From Streptomyces sp. NBC_00557 (GTDB lineage: Bacteria; Actinomycetota; Actinomycetes; Streptomycetales; Streptomycetaceae), in NCBI RefSeq assembly GCF_036345995.1, contig NZ_CP107796.1:3100001-3164000 (forward strand): a DNA stretch of 64,000 nucleotides, written 5' to 3'. Positions 17,145 through 25,238 of this stretch are shown here, piece by piece. The notes under the pieces are model-generated. The model did no database searches. It was given only the letters and a program-made list of their open reading frames with translations, and was not told the origin of the DNA. The position numbers and the translations under genes were made by a program. The number at the start of each line of letters is the position of its first letter. The first letter of the stretch is position 1.

Positions 17145-17529
17145 GCCTGCTGCCCTTCCGATCTGCCGCGGTCACGTTCCGACCGGCCTCAACTCTACGG
17201 CAGGTGTGCGCCAGCTCACTCCGTCGGGTTCAGCCGGTGGTCCAGGTCCGGGCCGTTGCGCCTGACCGATCCCCGCGCCCTCGGGGCGCGGCAGCCGCCC
17301 ACGGCGGGAAGGGGACGTGTCGGGGGGTGTCCGCCCGCAGCGGCGGGCGTCAAGCACCGCCCGCCCACCGACCCCGGCAGGCGCCCGACCGAGGACGGCA
17401 CCCCCCGGCGCGGCCCCGACCCCGAAACGACAGGAGGCGCCACCCGCACCCCCCACCGAAGCCGCACAGGCGCCGCGGGCATCCCTGCCCACACGGCCGC
17501 GCCCGACCGCCGCGGCCCCGGCCATACCC
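17145..17529. other. 385-bp intergenic region between cya and birA
   Basis: I see no convincing gene. It holds the cya ribosome site and upstream region, and an 8-bp GC hairpin (17273-17280 with 17284-17291). The rest is very C/G-rich, and its open frames read as Pro/Arg-rich noise. The part near 17500 should contain the end of birA transcription. Confidence 0.5.
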
Positions 17530-18390
17530 CTACGCAGGCCGCAGATGCACGATGTCTCCCGCCCCCACCGGCTCCCGCACCCCGGCCTCCGTCGCGATGA
17601 CCAGCCGCCCGTCCCCGTCGACCGCCACCGCCTCCCCCACGACCGACCGCTCCCCCGGCAGCTCGGCCCGCACGGTCCGCCCCAACGTCGCGCACCCCGC
17701 CGCGTACGTCTCCTGGAGCCCGCTGACCGACGGATCCCCCCCGGCCGACCGCCACCGCCCGTACCAGTCCTCCAGCGACCGCAGCACCGCCCGCAGCAGC
17801 GGATCCCGGTCCGTCCCCACCGCCCCGGCCAGCGCCAGCGACCCGGCCTGCGGCACCGGCAGCTCGTCGGCCCGCAGCGTGACGTTGATGCCGACGCCCA
17901 TGACCACACCGCCCTCCCCGGCCCGCTCGGCGAGGATGCCCCCGGCCTTGCGCTCCTGCCCGCCCACGGTCACCAGCAGGTCGTTGGGCCACTTCAGGGC
18001 CGTGTCCACACCCGCGGCCCGCGACAGCCCGGTCGCCACGGCGACCCCGGTGAGCAGCGGCAGCCACCCCCACCGCGCCACCGGTACCTCGGCCGGCCGC
18101 AGGAGCACGGAGAAGAACAGACCCGAACGCGGCGGCGCCGTCCACCGCCGGTCCAGCCGCCCCTTCCCCGCCGTCTGCTCCTCGGCCACCAGCACGGCCC
18201 CCTCACCGGCCTTCCCGGCGGCGGCCCGGGCGACGAGGTCGGAGTTGGTGGAGCCGGTGCGCTGCACCACGTCCACCTCGGTGTACAGGCCGCCCTCCCG
18301 GACCAGCGCACGCCGCAGCGCGGCGGCGTTCAGAGGCGGACGCTCCAGGTCGGACCAACGGCTGTCATCGGATGCATTCTGCGGCGTCAT
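17530..18390 (-). CDS. birA: Biotin--[acetyl-CoA-carboxylase] ligase
   Basis: The 286-residue class I biotin protein ligase has no N-terminal DNA-binding domain, so it is not a repressor. Motifs include TGSTNSD (about 45-51), EEQTAGKGRLDRRW (the biotinyl-AMP loop, about 70-83), KWPNDLL and GGILAE, plus a short C-terminal SH3-like domain. It activates biotin with ATP and attaches it to the carboxylase biotin domain; the nearest target is AccA2 at 22130-23902. The gene is divergent from pccB. TAGGGT ends seven bases before ATG 18390, so the mRNA is probably leaderless. The frame stays open far upstream through antisense pccB, but that part has no homology. Confidence 0.93.
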   Translation of the reverse strand: MTPQNASDDSRWSDLERPPLNAAALRRALVREGGLYTEVDVVQRTGSTNSDLVARAAAGKAGEGAVLVAEEQTAGKGRLDRRWTAPPRSGLFFSVLLRPAEVPVARWGWLPLLTGVAVATGLSRAAGVDTALKWPNDLLVTVGGQERKAGGILAERAGEGGVVMGVGINVTLRADELPVPQAGSLALAGAVGTDRDPLLRAVLRSLEDWYGRWRSAGGDPSVSGLQETYAAGCATLGRTVRAELPGERSVVGEAVAVDGDGRLVIATEAGVREPVGAGDIVHLRPA

Positions 18391-18501
18391 GCAAGTCACC
18401 CTAGGTGTGGGAAACGCCGCACTGCCGACCCACCGCCCCAGCACTACTCTACGGATGAGTAACCGTCCCCCCTTTTGAGCAGGCAGGGAGCCGCGATCCC
18501 G

Positions 18502-20085
18502 ATGTCCGAGCCGGAAGAGATCGACATCCACACCACCGCGGGCAAGCTCGCGGACCTCCAGCGCCGTATCCAGGAAGCGACGCACGCCGGCTCGGAACGC
18601 GCCGTCGAAAAACAGCACGCCAAGGGCAAGCTGACGGCCCGTGAGCGGATCGAACTCCTCCTCGACGAGGGTTCCTTCGTCGAGCTGGACGAGTTCGCCC
18701 GGCACCGCTCCACCAACTTCGGCCTGGAGAAGAACCGCCCGTACGGCGACGGCGTGGTCACCGGGTACGGCACGGTGGACGGCCGCCCGGTCGCCGTGTT
18801 CTCGCAGGACTTCACCGTCTTCGGCGGCGCCCTCGGCGAGGTCTACGGCCAGAAGATCGTCAAGGTGATGGACTTCGCGCTGAAGACCGGCTGCCCGGTC
18901 ATCGGCATCAACGACTCCGGCGGCGCCCGCATCCAGGAGGGCGTGGCGTCCCTCGGCGCCTACGGCGAGATCTTCCGCCGCAACACGCACGCCTCCGGCG
19001 TGATCCCGCAGATCAGCCTGGTCGTCGGCCCGTGCGCGGGCGGCGCGGTCTACTCCCCCGCCATCACCGACTTCACCGTCATGGTCGACCAGACCAGCCA
19101 CATGTTCATCACCGGGCCCGACGTCATCAAGACCGTCACCGGCGAGGACGTCGGCTTCGAGGAGCTGGGCGGCGCCCGTACCCACAACACCGCCTCCGGC
19201 GTGGCCCACCACATGGCCGGCGACGAGAAGGACGCCATCGAGTACGTCAAGCAGCTGCTGTCGTACCTGCCGTCCAACAACCTCTCCGAGCCCCCGGTCT
19301 TCCCGGAGGAGGCGGACCTCGCCGTCACCGACGAGGACCGCGAGCTGGACACCGTCGTCCCGGACAGCGCGAACCAGCCGTACGACATGCACACGGTGAT
19401 CGAACACGTCCTGGACGACGGCGAGTTCTTCGAGACGCAGGCCCTGTTCGCGCCGAACATCCTCACCGGGTTCGGCCGGGTCGAGGGCCACCCGGTCGGC
19501 GTGGTCGCCAACCAGCCGATGCAGTTCGCCGGCTGCCTGGACATCGACGCCTCCGAGAAGGCGGCCCGGTTCGTACGCACGTGCGACGCCTTCAACGTCC
19601 CGGTGCTGACCTTCGTCGACGTCCCCGGCTTCCTGCCGGGCGTCGACCAGGAGCACACCGGCATCATCCGCCGCGGCGCCAAGCTGATCTACGCCTACGC
19701 GGAGGCCACCGTCCCGCTCATCACGGTCATCACCCGCAAGGCCTTCGGCGGCGCGTACGACGTCATGGGCTCCAAGCACCTGGGCGCCGACCTCAACCTG
19801 GCCTGGCCCACCGCCCAGATCGCGGTGATGGGCGCCCAGGGCGCGGTCAACATCCTGCACCGCCGCACCATCGCCGAGGCGGAGGACGTCGAGGGCACCC
19901 GGGCCCGGCTGATCCAGGAGTACGAGGACACCCTCCTCAACCCCTACGTCGCGGCCGAGCGTGGCTACGTCGACGCGGTGATCATGCCGTCCGACACCCG
20001 CTCCCACATCGTGCGCGGCCTGCGTCAGCTGCGCACCAAGCGGGAATCCCTGCCTCCGAAGAAGCACGGCAACATCCCCCTGTAA
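18502..20085 (+). CDS. pccB: Acyl-CoA carboxylase beta subunit (propionyl-CoA carboxyltransferase)
   Basis: The 527-residue carboxyltransferase has two crotonase-like halves. The N-terminal acyl-CoA pocket has [14 protein letters not shown] and [12 protein letters not shown]; the C-terminal half has [10 protein letters not shown] and [14 protein letters not shown]. It transfers carboxyl from biotin to propionyl-CoA (and perhaps acetyl-CoA), making methylmalonyl-CoA for lipids and polyketides. It is near-identical in my memory to S. coelicolor PccB. The start at 18502 (MSEPEEID) is favoured over an upstream TTG at 18475. A GGGAG element lies about 12 nt before it. It is followed by pccE after 9 nt. 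Confidence 0.95.
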   Translation: MSEPEEIDIHTTAGKLADLQRRIQEATHAGSERAVEKQHAKGKLTARERIELLLDEGSFVELDEFARHRSTNFGLEKNRPYGDGVVTGYGTVDGRPVAVFSQDFTVFGGALGEVYGQKIVKVMDFALKTGCPVIGINDSGGARIQEGVASLGAYGEIFRRNTHASGVIPQISLVVGPCAGGAVYSPAITDFTVMVDQTSHMFITGPDVIKTVTGEDVGFEELGGARTHNTASGVAHHMAGDEKDAIEYVKQLLSYLPSNNLSEPPVFPEEADLAVTDEDRELDTVVPDSANQPYDMHTVIEHVLDDGEFFETQALFAPNILTGFGRVEGHPVGVVANQPMQFAGCLDIDASEKAARFVRTCDAFNVPVLTFVDVPGFLPGVDQEHTGIIRRGAKLIYAYAEATVPLITVITRKAFGGAYDVMGSKHLGADLNLAWPTAQIAVMGAQGAVNILHRRTIAEAEDVEGTRARLIQEYEDTLLNPYVAAERGYVDAVIMPSDTRSHIVRGLRQLRTKRESLPPKKHGNIPL

Positions 20086-20094
20086 GGAGCCGCT

Positions 20095-20304
20095 GTGACG
20101 ATCAAAGTCGTACGGGGCAACCCGACCCCGGAGGAGCTGGCCGCCGCCCTGGCGGTGGTCCGCGCCCGCGCCGCGGCGGCAGCGGCCCAGCCGCCCGGCG
20201 CGACCGGCCCGCGGGACGCCTGGTCGGACCCGTCGCGGATCGCGGCGGCCCGCCTGCCCCAGCCGGGGCCGGCGTCCTGGACCCGCACGTACTGGCCGAG
20301 CTGA
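20095..20304 (+). CDS. pccE: Acyl-CoA carboxylase epsilon subunit
   Basis: The 69-residue protein begins with VVRGNPTPEELAALxxV, the signature of actinobacterial carboxylase epsilon subunits, followed by an Ala-rich helix and a C-terminal W(S/T)xxxRxxR-like segment ending WTRTYWPS. The epsilon subunit binds the beta hexamer and raises activity of the alpha-beta complex. It starts with GTG 9 nt after the pccB stop and surely forms an operon with it. Confidence 0.92.
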   Translation: MTIKVVRGNPTPEELAAALAVVRARAAAAAAQPPGATGPRDAWSDPSRIAAARLPQPGPASWTRTYWPS

Positions 20305-20344
20305 GGCGCGCCGCCCGGCCGAGCCAGGCGTGCGGCGAGCCGGC

Positions 20345-20379
20345 CGGGCGCCATTTGAGTACCCGTACTCAGGCGCCCG
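20345..20379. promoter_or_regulatory. Long palindrome containing TGAGTAC-CC-GTACTCA
   Basis: The exact palindrome TGAGTACCCGTACTCA (20356-20371) is nested inside a second inverted repeat CGGGCGCC (20345-20352) / GGCGCCCG (20372-20379). It lies after pccE and 28 nt before the small membrane protein at 20407. It could terminate the pcc operon. The A/T-containing core and two-base centre look more like an operator for the downstream gene. Confidence 0.5.
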
Positions 20380-20406
20380 CCCGGCGCCACGCCGCACGCT
20401 GGACGA

Positions 20407-20535
20407 ATGCTGTGGTCGGACCCGGAGAACGAGCCGCCGGAAGAACTGCGCGAGACGGAGCACATGCTCCGGCGGCTCGGCTTCCTGATGGCCCTGGCGA
20501 TGGTCCTGGCGATGCTCGTGATCGGCCTGCGCTGA
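20407..20535 (+). CDS. Small membrane protein, 42 aa
   Basis: Reads M-L-W-S-D-P-E-N-E-P-P-E-E-L-R then a helix, ending with a single transmembrane segment from about residue 25 to 41 rich in Leu, Met, Ala and Val. The acidic Pro-rich start should face the cytoplasm or be short and exposed. It lies between pccE and maf, 28 nt after a large palindrome. No family is recognised by me; small proteins of this kind are common beside carboxylase genes in Streptomyces. Codon usage and position support it moderately. Confidence 0.55.
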   Translation: MLWSDPENEPPEELRETEHMLRRLGFLMALAMVLAMLVIGLR

Positions 20536-20587
20536 CGGCACGGCAGGCGAGGTGAGCCGACCGGCGCTACGCCGCTAACCTGGCCGC

Positions 20588-21205
20588 ATGACCGCTACGC
20601 GCCGCAGGCGACTCGTGCTCGCATCGCAGTCCCCCGCCCGGCTGGGCCTCCTCAGGCAGGCCGGCCTCGACCCCGAGGTGATCGTCAGCGGGGTCGACGA
20701 GGATGCCGTCACCGCCCCCACTCCGGCGGAGCTGGCGCTCGCCCTGGCCGAGGCGAAGGCCTCGGTCGTGGCGGCCAAGCCCGAGGTGCAGGGCGCCCTG
20801 GTGATCGGCTGCGACTCGGTGCTGGAGCTGGACGGACAGGCCCTCGGCAAGCCCGCCGACGCCGAGGAGGCGACCGCCCGCTGGAAGGGGATGCGCGGGC
20901 GTGCCGGGACCCTCCAGACGGGTCACTGCATCTGGGACACGCGGGCCAAGCGGTACGTGTCCGCGACCGCCTCCACCGTGGTCCGCTTCGGCGAGCCCAG
21001 CGACGAGGAGATCGCCGCGTACGTGGCCTCCGGCGAGCCCCTCTACGTCGCCGGCGCCTTCACCCTGGACGGCCGTTCCGGGCCGTTCATCGAGGGCATC
21101 GAGGGCGACCACGGCAACGTGATCGGCATCAGCCTGCCCCTGGTGCGCAGGCTGCTGGCGGAACTGGGCGTCGGCATCACGGAGTTGTGGTCAGCGGCCG
21201 AGTGA
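20588..21205 (+). CDS. maf: Maf-family nucleoside triphosphate pyrophosphatase
   Basis: The 205-residue protein has the Maf signature [12 protein letters not shown] at residues 9-20, then [10 protein letters not shown] and KPADAEEA, and the C-terminal [33 protein letters not shown]. Maf enzymes hydrolyse dTTP, UTP or modified NTPs to monophosphates and slow septation in some bacteria. TAACCT ends six bases before the ATG, suggesting a leaderless mRNA. Its 3' end overlaps the convergent membrane-protein gene by 29 bp. Confidence 0.92.
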   Translation: MTATRRRRLVLASQSPARLGLLRQAGLDPEVIVSGVDEDAVTAPTPAELALALAEAKASVVAAKPEVQGALVIGCDSVLELDGQALGKPADAEEATARWKGMRGRAGTLQTGHCIWDTRAKRYVSATASTVVRFGEPSDEEIAAYVASGEPLYVAGAFTLDGRSGPFIEGIEGDHGNVIGISLPLVRRLLAELGVGITELWSAAE

Positions 21206-21764
21206 CCTGGGCGGGCACGGAGTCCTGCGGCTCGTCGTCCCCGCCGTCCCCGTCCTGCGGCTCGTCCGCACGGGGCGCGGGTACGGCCGCCGGGGCCGGG
21301 GCCGGCTCGGTCTCGGCCTCCGGGTCGCCGCCCGGGTCCGCCGCTCCGCCCGGCGCGGTCTGCTGCGGCCCGGCGTCGCGGTCGTACGTCATCAGCAGCA
21401 GGACGACGAGGCCGAGCACCACCACCATGAACAGGAACGCCGTCCAGCCGACCAGGCCCCAGGCGAAGGCGCCCAGCAGGCCGTGCACGACCGCCACGCT
21501 GATCAGCAGCACGCGGCCGAAGCCCGCGGGGGCGCGGTCGCGTATCGCCACCAGGGCGGCCACCAGCGCGCACAGCGCGAAGTAGAGGCCGAAGACGATC
21601 CCGCCGGCCTTCGAGGACGTCGCCATCACGTGCGAGTCCAGGCCGGCCAGGGACATCTCCTGGCGGTCGACGACCATGCCGAGGAACCAGTTCAGCGCCG
21701 CGATGAAGACCGCCTCCCCCAGAAGGACGATCGCCACGACCCATGCCACCGGTCTGCGCACCAC
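21177..21764 (-). CDS. Four-helix membrane protein with acidic Pro-rich tail, unknown
   Basis: The 195-residue protein has four predicted transmembrane segments (about 5-25, 45-65, 75-95 and 100-120) followed by a 75-residue cytoplasmic Pro/Glu/Asp-rich tail that is probably disordered. I chose GTG 21764, directly before VRRPVAWVV, because GGTGGGG lies upstream. The frame is open further up to 21905, but that part is a poor membrane-protein start. Function not recognised; the neighbourhood is conserved beside maf and accA2 in Streptomyces as far as I recall. Confidence 0.7.
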   Translation of the reverse strand: MVRRPVAWVVAIVLLGEAVFIAALNWFLGMVVDRQEMSLAGLDSHVMATSSKAGGIVFGLYFALCALVAALVAIRDRAPAGFGRVLLISVAVVHGLLGAFAWGLVGWTAFLFMVVVLGLVVLLLMTYDRDAGPQQTAPGGAADPGGDPEAETEPAPAPAAVPAPRADEPQDGDGGDDEPQDSVPAQVTRPLTTTP

Positions 21765-22129
21765 CGGTCCCCACCCACTCTCGAGCCAGATACGTGTTAC
21801 CCCAGGTATGTTCAGGCCATCGCGAACGCTACTAACGGGTAAACCCGGGGACAAGGGTTCGCGCGCCAGCAAAGAATCATTGGGCCATTCGTAGGGACTC
21901 GACAAAGAAACAGAGTGGGCCGCAGCACGCTCTCACAGAGACCTTGACCACATGACGGGGCTAGGGTTTCCCGGAGGACCCCTGCGTACGACCGGTGCGA
22001 CAAGGGTTTTCGCGGGTCGAGCGAGCCTCGCATCACGCTCCGTGTGGGCAAGCTCACCATTGGGGACGGGTCGAAGTGCCGTGTCGGCAGTCCCTAAACT
22101 CGGCTTGTTTCAAGGAGGGAGCCTCAATC
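21765..22129. promoter_or_regulatory. Divergent intergenic region upstream of accA2
   Basis: 365 bp between divergent genes with no supported gene. Its A/T content is higher than its surroundings. It contains TAAACT (22094-22099), a possible -10 for accA2 about 30 nt before the start, and the AAGGAGG ribosome site at 22112-22118. I see no clear -35. A structured leader or a small RNA in 21840-22080 cannot be excluded. Confidence 0.4.
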
Positions 22130-23902
22130 GTGCGCAAGGTGCTCATCGCCAACCGTGGCGAAATCGCTGTCCGCGTGGCCCGGGCCTGCCGGGACGCCGG
22201 GATCGCGAGCGTGGCCGTCTACGCCGACCCGGACCGGGACGCTCTGCATGTCCGCGCCGCGGATGAGGCGTTCGCCCTGGGCGGTGACACCCCGGCCACC
22301 AGTTACCTGGTCATCGACAAGATCCTGAACGCGGCGCGCGAGTCCGGCGCGGACGCCGTCCACCCGGGGTACGGCTTCCTGTCGGAGAACGCCGACTTCG
22401 CCCAGGCGGTGCTCGACGCCGGCCTGATCTGGATCGGCCCGCCGCCGCAGGCCATCCGCGACCTCGGTGACAAGGTCGCCGCCCGGCACATCGCGCAGCG
22501 CGCCGGCGCCCCGCTGGTGGCCGGCACCCCGGACCCCGTCTCCGGCGCCGAGGAGGTCGTGGCCTTCGCCCGGGAGCACGGCCTGCCGATCGCCATCAAG
22601 GCCGCCTTCGGCGGCGGCGGCCGCGGCCTGAAGGTCGCCCGCACCCTGGAGGAGGTCCCGGAGCTGTACGAGTCCGCGGTCCGCGAGGCGGTCGCCGCCT
22701 TCGGCCGGGGCGAGTGCTTCGTCGAGCGCTACCTGGACCGTCCGCGACACGTGGAGACCCAGTGCCTGGCCGACAAGCACGGCAACGTGGTCGTCGTCTC
22801 CACCCGTGACTGCTCGCTGCAGCGCCGCCACCAGAAGCTGGTCGAGGAGGCCCCGGCGCCGTTCCTGTCCCAGGAGCAGGTCGCCGAGCTGTACCGCGCC
22901 TCCAAGGCCATCTTGAAGGAGGCCCGCTACGAGGGCGCGGGCACCTGCGAGTTCCTGGTCGGCCAGGACGGCACGATCTCCTTCCTGGAGGTCAACACCC
23001 GCCTGCAGGTGGAGCACCCGGTGACCGAGGAGGTCTCCGGCATCGACCTGGTCCGCGAGATGTTCCGCATCGCCGACGGCGAGGAGCTCGGCTACGACGA
23101 CCCGCCGCTGCGCGGCCACTCCTTCGAGTTCCGCATCAACGGCGAGGACCCGGGCCGCAACTTCCTCCCGGCGCCCGGCACGGTGACGCGGTTCGACGCG
23201 CCCTCGGGCCCCGGCGTCCGCCTGGACGCGGGTGTGGAGGCCGGCAGTGTGATCGGCCCGGCCTGGGACTCCCTCCTGGCCAAGCTGATCGTGACCGGCC
23301 GCACCCGCGAGGAGGCCCTTCAGCGGGCCGCGCGCGCCCTGGACGAGTTCCAGGTCGAGGGCATGGCCACCGCGATCCCCTTCCACCGCGCGGTGGTCAA
23401 GGACCCGGCGTTCGCCCCCGAACTGACCGGCTCGCAGGCTCCGTTCACGGTCCACACCCGCTGGATCGAGACCGAGTTCGTCAACGAGATCAAGCCCTTC
23501 ACCGCCCCGGCCGACGCCGAGGCGGAGGAGGACACCAGCCGCGAGACCGTCGTCGTCGAGGTCGGCGGCAAGCGCCTGGAGGTCTCCCTGCCGGCCTCCC
23601 TGGGCATGTCCCTGGCCCGCACCGGCCTCGCCGCCGGCGCCAAGCCCAAGCGCCGCGCGGCCAAGAAGTCCGGCCCGGTCGCCTCCGGCGACACCCTCGC
23701 CTCCCCCATGCAGGGCACGATCGTCAAGGTCGCGGTCGAGGAGGGCCAGGAGGTCAAGGAAGGCGACCTGATCGTCGTCCTGGAAGCCATGAAGATGGAA
23801 CAGCCGCTGAACGCGCACAAGGCCGGCACCATCAAGGGCCTGAACGCCGAGATCGGCGCCTCCGTCACCTCCGGCGCCGCGATCTGCGAGATCAAGGACT
23901 GA
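22130..23902 (+). CDS. accA2: Acyl-CoA carboxylase alpha subunit (biotin carboxylase + BCCP)
   Basis: The 590-residue protein has an N-terminal biotin carboxylase (about 1-450: [20 protein letters not shown]-grasp [25 protein letters not shown]) and a C-terminal biotinyl domain. The motif EAMKMEQP puts the biotinylated lysine at about 555. It carboxylates biotin with ATP and bicarbonate and supplies PccB or AccB partners for malonyl- and methylmalonyl-CoA. The GTG at 22130 has AAGGAGG 11 nt upstream. Length and start match S. coelicolor AccA2. BirA at 17530-18390 is the expected modifying enzyme. Confidence 0.95.
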   Translation: MRKVLIANRGEIAVRVARACRDAGIASVAVYADPDRDALHVRAADEAFALGGDTPATSYLVIDKILNAARESGADAVHPGYGFLSENADFAQAVLDAGLIWIGPPPQAIRDLGDKVAARHIAQRAGAPLVAGTPDPVSGAEEVVAFAREHGLPIAIKAAFGGGGRGLKVARTLEEVPELYESAVREAVAAFGRGECFVERYLDRPRHVETQCLADKHGNVVVVSTRDCSLQRRHQKLVEEAPAPFLSQEQVAELYRASKAILKEARYEGAGTCEFLVGQDGTISFLEVNTRLQVEHPVTEEVSGIDLVREMFRIADGEELGYDDPPLRGHSFEFRINGEDPGRNFLPAPGTVTRFDAPSGPGVRLDAGVEAGSVIGPAWDSLLAKLIVTGRTREEALQRAARALDEFQVEGMATAIPFHRAVVKDPAFAPELTGSQAPFTVHTRWIETEFVNEIKPFTAPADAEAEEDTSRETVVVEVGGKRLEVSLPASLGMSLARTGLAAGAKPKRRAAKKSGPVASGDTLASPMQGTIVKVAVEEGQEVKEGDLIVVLEAMKMEQPLNAHKAGTIKGLNAEIGASVTSGAAICEIKD

Positions 23903-23918
23903 CGCCACGCTTCACCGT

Positions 23919-23958
23919 GACGCCCGGTGGACCGGCCTCGGTCGGTCTGCCGGGCGTC
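23919..23958 (+). terminator. Terminator of accA2
   Basis: GACGCCCGG (23919-23927) pairs with CCGGGCGTC (23950-23958), with further pairing inside, starting 16 nt after the accA2 stop. Confidence 0.65.
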
Positions 23959-24005
23959 CGGCTTTCAGCGCAGCGGGCGTGCTGGATCAGGCACTCGGCA
24001 CCTAG

Positions 24006-24148
24006 TAGGCCCTGTCGTCACACTCCCTCCCCCAGCCTTCGGCCGGGGGGACCCCCAGAGCACGCACCTACGGCATGCACCAGCTGCTCCGCAGCGGGCG
24101 CGAGGCCCGCCCTCCGGGCGGACGGCGGGAGTCTGACGACAGGACCTA
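24006..24148. mobile_element. Candidate MITE, 143 bp with 15-bp terminal inverted repeats
   Basis: The ends TAGGCCCTGTCGTCA (24006-24020) and the reverse complement of TAGGTCCTGTCGTCA (24134-24148) form 15-bp inverted repeats with one mismatch. Inside are a strong hairpin of the kind widespread in Streptomyces intergenic DNA (CCCCCAGCCTTCGGCCGGGGG, about 24030-24050) and a second GC hairpin near 24105-24125. There is no coding capacity. The terminal sequence looks to me like ends of Streptomyces insertion sequences, from memory only. The right end supplies the TAG stop of the DeoR gene. Confidence 0.6.
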
Positions 24149-25072
24149 GCGCCGCCGCAGATCGGCAACCCGGCCCCGCTCGGCCCCGGTGGGCTCCCCG
24201 AACCCCGCGCCCGAGCGAAGCGTGACCCCCCTCCTCGGCCCCGGCAGCGGAGCTCGTCGCGCCGGGGCCTGCTCACCCCCCGCAGAGTTCCCCGTCCCGG
24301 CCACGGCGATCTGCACCCCTTGGTCGGCGAGCGCCTGCAGTTCGGTGGCGGCGCGGTCGTCGTGGCCGGGCGGCTCGTCGGTGACCAGGCGGGTGATGAG
24401 GTCGGTCGGCACGGTCTGGAACATCGTGTCGGTGCCGAGCTTGGTGTGGTCGGCGAGGACCACGACCTCCGCGGCGGCCTGGACGAGGGCCCGGTCGACG
24501 GACGCCGAGAGCATGTTGGACGTGGAGAGCCCGCGCTCGGCGGTCAGCCCGCTCCCGGACAGGAAGGCCTTCGACACCCGCAGCCCCTGCAGGGACTGCT
24601 CGGCGCCGGAGCCGACCAGGGCGTAGTTGGAGCCGCGCAGGGTGCCGCCGGTCATCACGACCTCCACCCGGTTGGCATGGGCCAACGCCTGGGCGACGAG
24701 GAGGGAGTTGGTGACGACCGTGAGGCCGGGCACCCGCGCGAGCCGGCGGGCCAGCTCCTGCGTGGTGGTACCCGCGCCGACCACGATGGCCTCGCCCTCT
24801 TCGACGAGGCCCGCCGCGAGGTCGGCGATGGCCGTCTTCTCGGCGGTCGCGAGATGCGACTTCTGCGGAAAGCCCGACTCCCGCGTGAACCCACCGGGCA
24901 GTACCGCACCGCCGTGCCGGCGGTCGAGGAGTCCTTCTGCCTCCAGTGCCCGCACGTCCCGCCGTACGGTCACTTCGGAGGTCTGGACGACGCGGGCGAG
25001 TTCACGGAGCGACACGGCACCGTTCGCTCGCACCATTTCGAGGATCAGTTGGCGACGTTCAGCAGCGAACAC
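24146..25072 (-). CDS. DeoR/GlpR-family transcriptional regulator
   Basis: The 308-residue protein has an N-terminal DeoR winged helix (about 1-57: ERRQLILEMV, the recognition helix in TSEVTVRRDVRALE, the wing with RRHGGAV) and a C-terminal sugar-phosphate sensing domain (about 75-235). The GAGTTTQELARRL and VLADHTKLG motifs are typical. Such proteins repress catabolic genes until a phosphorylated sugar binds. The last 50 residues are an Arg/Pro/Gly-rich extension outside the domain, and the stop codon lies inside the terminal repeat of the MITE-like element, so the original C-terminus may have changed. The GTG start has TACTGT seven bases upstream (leaderless). It is a candidate, not proven, regulator of the nearby nucleoside genes. 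Confidence 0.87.
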   Translation of the reverse strand: MFAAERRQLILEMVRANGAVSLRELARVVQTSEVTVRRDVRALEAEGLLDRRHGGAVLPGGFTRESGFPQKSHLATAEKTAIADLAAGLVEEGEAIVVGAGTTTQELARRLARVPGLTVVTNSLLVAQALAHANRVEVVMTGGTLRGSNYALVGSGAEQSLQGLRVSKAFLSGSGLTAERGLSTSNMLSASVDRALVQAAAEVVVLADHTKLGTDTMFQTVPTDLITRLVTDEPPGHDDRAATELQALADQGVQIAVAGTGNSAGGEQAPARRAPLPGPRRGVTLRSGAGFGEPTGAERGRVADLRRR

Positions 25073-25079
25073 GAAACTG

Positions 25080-25137
25080 ACAGTAACCCCAGCGACCGTC
25101 TGGTTTCAGCAGTTTGCGCCGAATAACAGAAGTTGTT
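25080..25137 (-). promoter_or_regulatory. Promoter region of the DeoR-family gene
   Basis: TACTGT (25085-25080) ends seven bases before GTG 25072. Further upstream lies the A/T-rich inverted repeat AACA-GAAGT-TGTT (25125-25137), a possible autoregulatory site. It does not resemble the CTACGCGCGTAG palindrome of the nucleoside genes. Confidence 0.45.
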
Positions 25138-25238
25138 CGCATGGCAGGTCGGGAAGTGGTATAGGACCTATCCTCCCCGACTATGCCGAACGCACACGCG
25201 GCGACTCCCCGTGACCGGCGGGATGCCGGATCCGGCCG

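Noticed and set aside
17317..18462. Open frame of about 380 codons opposite birA, partly filling the cya-birA gap
   Set aside because: Its composition is Pro/Arg/His-rich shadow sequence, and birA on the other strand has all its motifs.
18391..20541. Upstream in-frame extension of birA by about 700 codons
   Set aside because: The extension is antisense to pccB and has no homology; a -10-like element and the usual ligase start point to 18390.
21765..21905. Longer start (21905) for the four-helix membrane protein
   Set aside because: The extra 47 residues are polar and not membrane-protein-like, and they would fill the A/T-rich divergent promoter region.
24030..24050. Hairpin CCCCCAGCCTTCGGCCGGGGG as an independent terminator of accA2
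   Set aside because: A better terminator lies at 23919-23958, and this hairpin is internal to the MITE-like element.
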